DNA from: Ophiothrix spiculata
Lineage: Eukaryota > Echinodermata > Ophiuroidea > Amphilepidida > Ophiotrichidae
Length of the DNA stretch: 55,928 nucleotides
Direction: 5' to 3' (one strand)
Assembly: GCA_000969725.1 (NCBI GenBank)
Contig: JXSR01S062002.1
Part shown: positions 47,808-55,928 of the stretch, piece after piece
Layout: each line of letters begins with the position of its first letter
Numbering within the stretch: the first letter of the stretch is position 1
Translations under genes and position numbers: made by a program
Notes under the pieces: model-generated
Seen by the model: only the letters and a program-made list of their open reading frames with translations
Told to the model about the DNA's origin: nothing
Database searches by the model: none

Positions 47808-48251
47808 CAGGGGGTGGCGGACACGATAAATAACATCCACTAGATTTAGGGACGAGGGATTTCTAAAACGCAAATTTAGGGTACGATTTACGCGTATTTC
47901 TATTGGGTCACGTGACTCACGTATTGAAGAAAAAAATTCCAAAGATCATATTTTTACCTTTCCTCAAAAAAATACAAAGTGTTCTTATGGTAATCAACAT
48001 AATTATGTCATTCCAAATCCGCTGGGGTTCACGCGTGAGTTCACGCGTGAACCCCACTTTTTATATATGTTATCATATTTTTTTACCGATTACGAAAATA
48101 GTTTTAGTGATCATCCCGGAAGTAGTATTTTTCCACGAATCCCAACGGCTTCACGCCAGAGGCGGTATAGGACATGACGTCAATGGGGATCGGCTACGAT
48201 ACCGTATACCGTCCGGCAACCAGTAACAGTTGCCACGACCACCCTCCTCTG
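47808..48251. mobile_element. hAT-like insertion, 444 bp
   Basis: It splits anchor e relative to 17,200 and 36,650. The ends CAGGGGGTGGCGG and CAGAGGAGGGTGG (inverted) lie between TGGTTTTG (47,800-47,807) and AGGTTTTG (48,252-48,259), an 8-bp duplication with one difference. The inside carries the 34-bp hairpin at 48,023. No ORF is recognised. Confidence 0.72.
48023..48056. repeat. Perfect 16-bp hairpin, 2-base loop
   Basis: TGGGGTTCACGCGTGA is followed by GT and then the exact inverse. Each arm contains TCACGCGTGA, itself a palindrome. It lies in the middle of the 47,808-48,251 insertion and may be the fused ends of a further element. Confidence 0.9.
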
Positions 48252-48620
48252 AGGTTTTGTATAAAGTAGAAAAGCAATCAAGGTATTTCATCTTTATTTT
48301 CTGACAGCCTATTTAACGGCGTGATAAACATTTTTCTTAAAAAACAGGAAAATAAGCACTTCTTTTCTTAAAAGGCAAATCCTATTTTGAATAATAGTGA
48401 GCAGCTGGTAAATCTTTCTTTACGAAAATGAATAGAGATTTACAAAAATATAGAAAACTATTCAAATCCAAATGCAAATATAACTATTCTAATGAAGAAA
48501 TTGCAAAATGCACCTGACCTTAAATACAGCTTTGTGTGTAATTTGTTTGCAAATCAAATACAAGATGTCGAGAAAAAATTATTCTATAATCTTAACAACG
48601 AGGTTAAACAAATTTGCCAG
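48252..48620 (+). repeat. Parent-unit anchor e (copy D), second half
   Basis: TTTTGTATAAAGTAGA resumes the match to 36,668, followed by ACATTTTTCTTAAAAAACAG and AAATAAGCACTTCTTT. The first half lies at 47,700-47,807. Confidence 0.78.
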
Positions 48621-48990
48621 TAGGCTACCAGTAAAAATCCAGGAATAGAAATCCGAATATTTATCTACTATTCAAAGATCAAATATGAAGAGAATATCGA
48701 ATATTTGCAATATCTGCTTTCCACTTTTCCGAGAAATAATAACAATATACCGTAGTTTTATGTAAATGTAACAAACTTTCGTGATTTTTGTTCATTATAA
48801 TAACTAATAAAGTTGTTTTCATATGGGTTAGACCTAGATTTTGATAAATTAAATATGGCTTTATTTAATTTAAGAAATTAAAACCCGAGTGACGTTATAT
48901 ACGACCCCGGGGGGCACTCCAGCCAAGAATCATCTAAACATTTTGTTTGTACAAAGTCATGCAATGTTATACACCGTTTTGCAATAAACG

Positions 48991-50782
48991 TATACAGGGT
49001 GTCCCAATAAAAATGCGTCACTTTTATTTTTGATCATATCTCTGAAAAAATTAAACAAAACTGAAAACTTTTTCATAATAATAATAAGTATAGTTTAGTC
49101 TTTCATCGGTAACATTTTGAGCATAATCTGTCAAGCTGTTCTTGAGAAAACTATAATTTTGTAAGAAGACTCAATTGTTCCCCATTCCAGTGGAGTTTAC
49201 CACAGTAGCTCATTATTTGCAACTATCATCGATCTGACATGACCATGTCACCACAGTAGTAGGCCTACTTTGGAAACTCATTTTATTCATTGATAAACAC
49301 CCTCACAGGAAAGCAAAAACAAAACAACAGCCACAACAACAACGACAACAATAGCAACAACAACAGAAAATAGAATCATTATTCTGATTAATCAGGTTTA
49401 ATCAGAATAAACCTGATTAAAACTTGCCAGCTTGTTTGATCACACTCGACTCCCATGCATCATCGTCCGGATGATAAGAACACGGGATGGTACAATTTGT
49501 GACCCCACTTCCGAGACCCCACTTTTGTGACCCCACTTTATTCTTGCTGAAATTTAATATGGATGTACTTTAGGACATCCTGATTATCATGAACACATTT
49601 TAAAAGTCACCCGAAGTCATTAAGGGGGTCAAACGTCAAATTCTAAAAATGCTCCAATTGACCTGAAATTTGATATGGATGTACTTTAGGACATCCTGAG
49701 CAACACAAACACATTTCAGAGGTCATTAAGGGTCACTTCCAGGTCAAATTTGAAAATATTTGAAAAAATAATCAAAATCAATATTTGCCAATTTGACCTT
49801 TCACCCCTTTTGACCACCTTAATGACCTCGAATGATTTTTAAAATGAGTTCATGTTGCTCAGGATGTCCTAAAGTACATCCATATCAAATTTCAGGTCAA
49901 TCGGACCACTTTTAGAATTTGAGGTTTGACCCCATTAAGACCCCCTTAATGACCTCGGATGATTTTTAAAATGCGCTTATGTTGCTCAGGATGTCCTAAA
50001 GTACATCCATATCAAATTTCAGCAAGAATAAAGTGGGGTCACAAAAGTGGGGTCACAAATTGTACCATCCCAAGAACACAGAGGCGAAACTGATTGTGAA
50101 CATGTGAAAGGAGTTGTTGAAATTAACGAACAATTGTACCAAAATTATAATACGTGAGCTATCATGGACTAACAGACATTCCTCTTTGTACGAAGAAGTG
50201 AATAACTGCTTTGTTATTTTGATTTGAATATGTTGACAATGTTATATTTATAACTCGTTTTCTCTGTGCAGTGCCAAGTGACAGTCATAAAGGTAAAGAT
50301 TTTCTTTTTTTATGAAAAAACTCAAAACTTAGAAGATACAAAATATTTCTGTTAAAGGAAATCTGTGCCTTGGTTAAGTGTTCTTGAGAAACCGTTAACT
50401 GTTTTTTGTTTTAATTTAACGCTGCAAAACAGCAAAACATACAAATTGAATTACAGTGCTTCTTTCAGTGCTGAAAAAGACATAAAAATCATGTTTTAAT
50501 GTCTGTGCCATATTTTGTGTTCTCTTAGTGTCTGTTTTGCAAGTTTAAAATAAATTGATCAATAGTAACCAATGTGCTTTATTAACATAACATGATAATT
50601 ATGAGTTACTGTGGTAAATCCCATTGGAATGGAGTAAAATCGACTCCTCTTACAAAATTCTCGTTTTCTCAAGAACGGCTTGACGGATTTTGCTCAAATT
50701 TTCTCGATGAAAGACTAAACTATACTAAGTGGTATCATGAAAAAAGTTTTTACATCAAGTACCCAATTCTGTTAGAGCTGAA
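48991..50782. mobile_element. Long element with diverged inverted ends, containing a nested element
   Basis: Compared with 3,960-4,070, anchor a is split here: the left flank ends near 48,990 and resumes near 50,783. The left end reads ACAGGGTGTCCCAATAAAAA. About 170 bp at 49,045-49,215 recur inverted at 50,600-50,770 with moderate identity (shared TAGTTTAGTCTTTCATCG and TTTTCTCAAGAAC). The 49,484-50,071 palindrome is nested inside. A (CAA)n run lies near 49,323-49,366. No transposase is found and the family is unknown. Confidence 0.6.
49484..50071. mobile_element. 588-bp palindromic element, 8-bp duplication
   Basis: The exact octamer AAGAACAC flanks it (49,476-49,483 and 50,072-50,079). 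The ends GGGATGGTACAATTTGTGAC are exactly inverted. Nearly the whole body is an imperfect palindrome centred near 49,775. A module with GGATGTACTTTAGGACATCC occurs twice per arm, four times in all. No ORF is present. The 8-bp duplication fits hAT or Merlin/P-type machinery; ends alone do not decide. Confidence 0.92.
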
Positions 50783-50854
50783 CTTTGGTCCTAACTTGAT
50801 CGAAATTGGCAGATGTGTTCGTTACTTACATTATATAACACAAAACACCATATA

Positions 50855-51463
50855 GTTTGTGGGAAAAAATAAAAAGTGCAAAATGGAGTCTGCACAATTG
50901 TTCTTGACTGATTCTTAGTCTTTGAGACCCATAGATTCCAGAATTGAATGATGCAAAATCCGCACCATTGAGCATTTTGAGAAATCCAAGATAAAACAAA
51001 ATGGCTACCAAAACAAGGGCCGATATTTCAAAATTGGTCAAATTTTGTTCAAAATCACACCAACATGTTCCTCTCATCACAAGGAAGCAGAAAAAGTATA
51101 CTTTTACCTATGTCTGAAATATGGTTCTGGAGTTATAGCCAAAAATGTGAAAGGTCATATTAGAGTTCACGGATTTGGCCCTATGGGAGTCCAAAATTTC
51201 AAAAGTATCCGATTTTGTTCAAACTGGCCTCAAACTATTTCTCTTGCAAAAGTGTCTACACAAAGTGATAGTTTGAAGTGTGTCAGGTCAATTGTTGCCA
51301 TGGTAGCAGGCAAAAACAAAGTCCATATTTACCATTGCATTGGTGCCTGTAGCACAAAGTTTTCCTTGACCTGTAACCATGCAAAAACTGATCTGATGCA
51401 CTTTAAACTATTACTTTGTGCAGACAGTTTTGCAAGACGAATATCAAGGTTTTTCCCACAGAC
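50855..51463. mobile_element. TA-flanked element, 609 bp
   Basis: It splits anchor a between a GGCAGATGTGTTCG stretch (50,809) and TAATACAATCGTTCTG (51,464), which are about 30 bp apart at 4,085-4,150. The ends GTTTGTGGGAAAAA and GTCTGTGGGAAAAA are inverted, with TA at 50,853-50,854 and 51,464-51,465. A 151-codon frame (51,045-51,500) runs out of the element into the flank, so it is not taken as its transposase. Confidence 0.8.
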
Positions 51464-52270
51464 TAATACAATCGTTCTGTTTATAAGAAAGAAAGTGTAG
51501 ATGTGGCTTTGCTAACGGGAGACCTGAAACTTTGGTAGTTTGTACATGTGGCAGTCACAATCAAAGTAGAAAAAACATAGCTATTTTCAAATTCTCATTT
51601 CTATGATCAAAAAACTCGCAACGTTATATGTCAGGCGTAAGAACTTCTTCAAAGAAAGAAATAATGACGGGAAATATAGTGTATAATTAAGGTATACTGT
51701 AATTATTTCTACCACAAAAACTGTGTCACATCCAGTTGCCTTTTATTTCTGTATGGTAGAGAATTACAAAACGCAATTTTGATTTCTTTTTTCATTTCCA
51801 GTTGCGGAGTAGAATTAAGCTAATGTATATTTCATATCAATGAACATTGCACGAGGTATGTGTTTTATTACAGTTCACTATGCGTACTTCCTTTCATTAT
51901 GCCTTTTACATTTTCAGTAAAACACAAATTTAAGATGACTATTAGAGTATATTGATTCTTTTCCCGGTTTGCGATAAGTGATGGTTTGGTGTTTAATTCA
52001 CAAGTAAAATCATAAAAGTTAACATAGAAACATAACCTGAATTACTGAATGCTTAACTTTATCACAGAAATCCATTAATGTCTTGTAACTCGATTAGGGT
52101 CGATGTATGTCTGTCGTGTATCTGTATATTCCAATTGAATTTCGCTTTTCATAGAATTACGTTACATGATCAAGATTATTTACTATTTACATAACCTTGT
52201 TTAAACATGATGCCGCCAGGCATGTGCTTTAAAATCAGTCGAAACACTATACGACACTTTAAGGGTGTTA
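51464..52270 (+). repeat. Parent-unit anchors a and b (copy E)
   Basis: CTTTTATTTCTG with a GGTAGA core at about 51,740-51,760 matches 4,400-4,425. Anchor b follows at 52,005-52,270 (ATCACAGAAATCCATTAATG). The a-to-b order shows these anchors belong to one unit. Confidence 0.75.
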
Positions 52271-52612
52271 ATGAAATTGGGGTTTTAATCTGTGGCATTT
52301 ATACTTTTATATAGCATTCTGTCATGTCTCTACCTTATAACCATGATACGTACGTTTATGCATGCAGATTCTGAAATTCTCCAGGAGGGACTAATCCATC
52401 CAGATGGACCTTACGCTTTGCGATAGCTTGCACGGTTCATCTTACAACAAACCATGCCTTGGAAATTCAAGTCAAGTGAAATCTGATACCACCCTTTAAC
52501 TCAAGAAAGGGCAGGTTGTGATAACCACAAACCTTTGCCTTTTTTCTACTATTAAAGTCTGAGTCAAATAATACCATCTATTACATAAACCTCTATTTGT
52601 TTAGCTAGCATA

Positions 52613-52998
52613 CGCCGGGGAAGTAGTGACGTCACATTTATGATAATTAGCCCCAACACGTGCGATCTGGTTCCAAACAAATGATCATGTCCTGAGTGGT
52701 TCCACTGATCATACGTATTAACAGAATTGGCGTACGTAAACATACAAATCAGACTGATTTTTCTCGGTTGGAAAACGAAAATAACGGCAGGGGTCCCATC
52801 CTGACTTGTGATCACAACATTCAGCATAACAGGTCGGCATGTTTTCCCTTATTTTTGTTTTAGACGAATGTAATGGTATCAAATAGGAGTCTGACTTTTT
52901 TCCCCATAGACTTATCGTGTGGTAAAACTGTCAACCCCGTTTGTTTGGAACCGAAACGCACGTGTTGGGTGATTTATGACGTCACTACTTCTCCGGCG
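52613..52998. mobile_element. TA-flanked MITE with long inverted ends
   Basis: The inverted ends of about 75 bp start CGCCGGGGAAGTAGTGACGT and CGCCGGAGAAGTAGTGACGT and include CCAACACGTGCG and GGTTCCAAACAAA. TA lies at 52,611-52,612 and 52,999-53,000. Both arms carry TGACGTCA (CRE-type) and CACGTG (E-box-type) palindromes, which are incidental unless shown otherwise. Confidence 0.82.
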
Positions 52999-53059
52999 TA
53001 TTGACTGGTCACCAATTCTCTGTAAGAGAAACCCAGCAGGGGTTTGGTGCTCGCGCCTA

Positions 53060-53669
53060 CGGCGCTCACAAAGTATTGTCACCCCCTGCACCTAACCTCT
53101 TTGGCACGTATCCTTACCAGAGTAAACAACTGAAAACAAATTTATACCTCAATGCAACCAACAAGCATGATATAGGCCTCAAGCATACATATGTTTTAAA
53201 AGCTATCTATGTATGCTCACCGGATCTCATGGGATCATATTTTAGGGTGCCTGTTAAAGCTTCCCGAACCTCAGAGACTTTTAAAGATGGTGGAGTGGTC
53301 GGGTAAAATAAGACCAAAGAAAGCAGTGAAAAAGTGAGAAAACTGGGGAGAAAGTTACGGACAGATGGTAAAATAAGGAGTTATCTAAACTTTTGAACAA
53401 GCTCATTAGTCGGGTACAGCGATGGTTTAATGCCCCCGATAAATCAATAAACAAAAAACTGCGTTCTGAAATGATATTGGGCCCAAACGTGTCCAAAAGA
53501 TCATTGACCTCCATGGGGACAAATGACATCAAAAGGTATTGAAAGTATATCAACATTTAGTAATAAGATATGTTATCAATAAATATTAAGTTCTAATATA
53601 ACATTAGTTGATTTGTGTTAACGTTTACTCATTTAAATTTATGGGGGTGACAATACTTTGTGTACACCC
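53060..53669. mobile_element. Mariner-like non-autonomous element, 610 bp
   Basis: CACAAAGTATTGTCACCCCC (53,067-53,086) recurs exactly inverted at 53,643-53,662. Outside it the ends still match in part, to TA at 53,058-53,059 and 53,670-53,671. It is only 57 bp from the preceding MITE. A 101-codon frame across its left part is not recognised. Confidence 0.72.
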
Positions 53670-53671
53670 TA

Positions 53672-54329
53672 TAGATTGACTATAAGGGACAAATGTAGCC
53701 TATCTCTTCTATTTAGCTTTTGTTTCAGAATTCATAGCAAAATTAAAAAACATGAAGACACTGGTCGCTGGTTCCTGTAAAATTTCTCTAATCATTCTAC
53801 ATTTTTATTCTTGTTTGCCCTGAATCATTCGCAAGTCACGCTATCATAGAATATAGAACGTTTATTAAAACTACATAGATATACGAAGCGAGGACTGTTG
53901 CAGTAGCGAACACTAGGCAAAATGCTTCTAGGGTAAACGTGTTCATGCCATCACAACCAGTACCAATGCCTAAATAAATCTCGACACAAACTGACTAGGG
54001 GTGTAATGAGACAGTTTTTAATACTGTTGATTTACATAATATATAGAGTACGACTGTGCATAGGCTTGAGAAAAATACATTTTCATTGATGTAAACCGGG
54101 ATAAGAATTTTGAAACTAAACTTGGAATAACATTATTTCAAGCGTTGGACATATTCGACGTTCAGCAAGTTCCAATCTTTTCTCATACGTGTAAGTTTTG
54201 TTATCCCGTGAAATAGGCACATAAGTCAATTTTGCTAATAATGTTATCAAACATATTAAATATAAGTGTTATCTCAGTTTATAAAACATGAAAGTTACTT
54301 TATTCACCCCGTTTTACGGTATTTATTAA
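53672..54329. other. Spacer without supported genes
   Basis: No gene, RNA or repeat with a match in the window was recognised. Confidence 0.5.
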
Positions 54330-54640
54330 TGCTATGCAAGTACCATAGATTGTTGGTGTTTTTCTTGATCTACTTTTCAAGAATAAATGAATTTTTTAAA
54401 GATTATGATAATTTTTGCAAAGACAATCCTTGTCAGTAATATAAGTTCCTGGGTATGATACTTATCTCTATATAACTGCATTCATAAGAGTATTGTATAC
54501 ATAATTCAGAGATGGTTATCCATGTGTATTTATGTTTGTATGTATGCAAAAAAAAACAATCTATCTCTTAGTGTATACTTTAAATTTCAATATGATAACA
54601 ACTATAGTGTTTACTTTTTAATGAAAAAGGAACAGGAAAA
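54330..54640 (+). repeat. Parent-unit anchor c (copy E, diverged)
   Basis: AAAGATTATGATAATTTTTG, GATACTTATCTCTATATAAC and AATTCAGAGATGGTT match 9,080-9,495. It lacks the 9,151-9,444 MITE and the right end of the 7,495-9,012 candidate, so it serves as the ancestral empty site for both. Confidence 0.85.
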
Positions 54641-55928
54641 ATATATGTAGGTTTTTATTACTTGTATTATTCAAGATCCATCTGCCAAAATTGGGAAAAC
54701 TGCTTTACGGTTCACTTTTTTGATAACATTTGGCTCATAGAAGCAGAAATATAGGCTAAAGTACAAATTACATTGCTTTAAAAGAATTGAATATAATTCT
54801 GTCACCATTCTATGGACGGAACTATGTAATATTGAACAGCGCCATCAATTTGCCTATCTATGCTAATTATTTGAAAACGACGCGTCATATTATTTTGCAC
54901 CAAAAATTGCACAATGCAACCGCTCTATCGACAATTACATAAATCATTTGCATATTATCTGTTTTGCATTTTTGCGCTACGCGAGATATATTAAAACCTT
55001 GGCCCAAGTTAACCCCCTTGTGCACTATAGTGTTAATATTTTGCTACTAAATCGTATATTTGGGATGTGGGTGTATTTGTGTGTGGGGTGGGTGGGTGTG
55101 TGTGCTGCAACCTTTAACAATATAGGGTAAACTTTGGCACGGACTGGTGTCACGAAAAATAAATTACACAAATTGGTGTTAAGATTGCTACATATATGGT
55201 ATAAACGTGACACCGATTTGTGCACATTTTTAAAACAGCAGAAAAGTAAGTGTCTCCATCACACCGTTTTAAGCGTGTACACAGGCGTGTAATCTTTGAC
55301 AGTAAGGTTGTTATTTTTTCCTAAAATTGAAAATTACGTGTATCTGTTTAACTGGATGGGATATTAGAGTAGAAAATTAAAAATTCTCTAGGGACATTGC
55401 GATGCAATAGGAGCATAGATAAAAACAAACTTGGCACATTATTCGAAATTTATTTTGGTATTCTAAGCAAGACAGATTGTGACAGTGTAAACACACATTG
55501 ATGACATTTCCCCCAGCAATTTGGCAACGAACCAGTATGTCGACATTGTATGTGATACACTATTAGCGACGCATATCAATGTAGGTAGTAAATCTTGTTC
55601 ATCCATAAATCCGTGACTTGCAATACTTGCGGGACGGTGGCATGATTGTAGGAAAAAGAGTAGGACAATCAAGTTATGAATTTTGAATATTTCTTGGATT
55701 TTAAAGTTATAAACCATGCTAACATGGAACCATTCCTTGGCGACAATTTTGTACATGTTCGGATCGTTTTAATGACTTATGTGCAATGAATTTAGTTTAT
55801 ATGAATAAATACCTTGGAAAACAGCAAATACAAATTAATAAGAAGTTAAGAAAAAGCAACTTCGTGTAGTAACTTTGCATTTACCTGATTAACCTATATT
55901 TGTTTAAGTTAAATTTATCTTCATCAAT
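54641..55928. other. Right-hand end, no supported genes
   Basis: The stretch near 54,915 (ACCGCTCTATCGACA) faintly recalls 7,805 (ACCGCTCTTTCGACA), possibly more parent-unit sequence. A GT-rich run with several GGG tracts lies at 55,059-55,105. Nothing else was recognised. Confidence 0.45.

Noticed and set aside
51045-51500. 151-codon ORF as a host gene or transposase
   Set aside because: It begins inside a TA-flanked element and ends in the anchor outside it, so it cannot be a unit of either. No domain was recognised.
55059-55105. G-quadruplex or telomere-like repeat
   Set aside because: Several GGG runs are present, but one loop is long and there is no regular repeat unit. Too weak to call.

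Overview
The window is AT-rich eukaryotic DNA (about one third G+C by eye) with two assembly gaps (22,051-22,561 and 36,987-37,771). I find no intact host protein-coding gene, tRNA or rRNA. The only recognisable coding sequence is a broken LINE reverse transcriptase 3' part at 44,325-45,052. The many short non-autonomous DNA transposons and a CR1/L2-type LINE suggest an animal, most likely a marine invertebrate. An echinoderm or hemichordate is possible, partly because one element resembles sea-urchin TU foldback elements, but the sequence does not prove this.

Layout. Copy A of a long segmental duplication runs from 85 to about 17,580 and copy B from 24,574 to the second gap. They are roughly 93-97% identical in the stretches I compared. 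Copy A holds a further internal duplication: 14,217-16,890 repeats parts of 7,900-13,860. Between A and B (18.0-24.5 kb) lies a pile-up of palindromes, short inverted-repeat elements and two LINE 3' fragments. After the second gap (37.8-55.9 kb), more diverged versions of the same parent unit recur. I recognise them by anchor sequences named here a to f: a at 4.2, 29.8 and 51.8 kb; b at 38.1, 39.0, 46.6 and 52.1 kb; c at 9.1, 15.0, 35.1 and 54.4 kb; d at 13.7, 16.7, 36.2 and 43.5 kb; e at 17.3, 36.8, 45.4 and 48.4 kb; f at 17.9 and 41.7 kb. The locus is therefore an old, repeatedly duplicated non-coding array.

The duplicated copies act as empty-site controls for one another, so many transposon insertions can be mapped to the base from the window alone. 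Examples are a 610-bp foldback element at 4,667-5,276 made almost wholly of inverted copies of a 16-bp motif, with an 8-bp target duplication and an intact empty site in copy B; hAT-like MITEs at 2,757, 24,727, 26,155 and 47,808; TA-flanked MITEs at 560, 31,839 and 50,855; TTAA-flanked elements at 9,151 and 41,877; and a 588-bp palindromic element with an 8-bp duplication at 49,484. The foldback element is the most unusual structure here. No virus-like element was identified with confidence.
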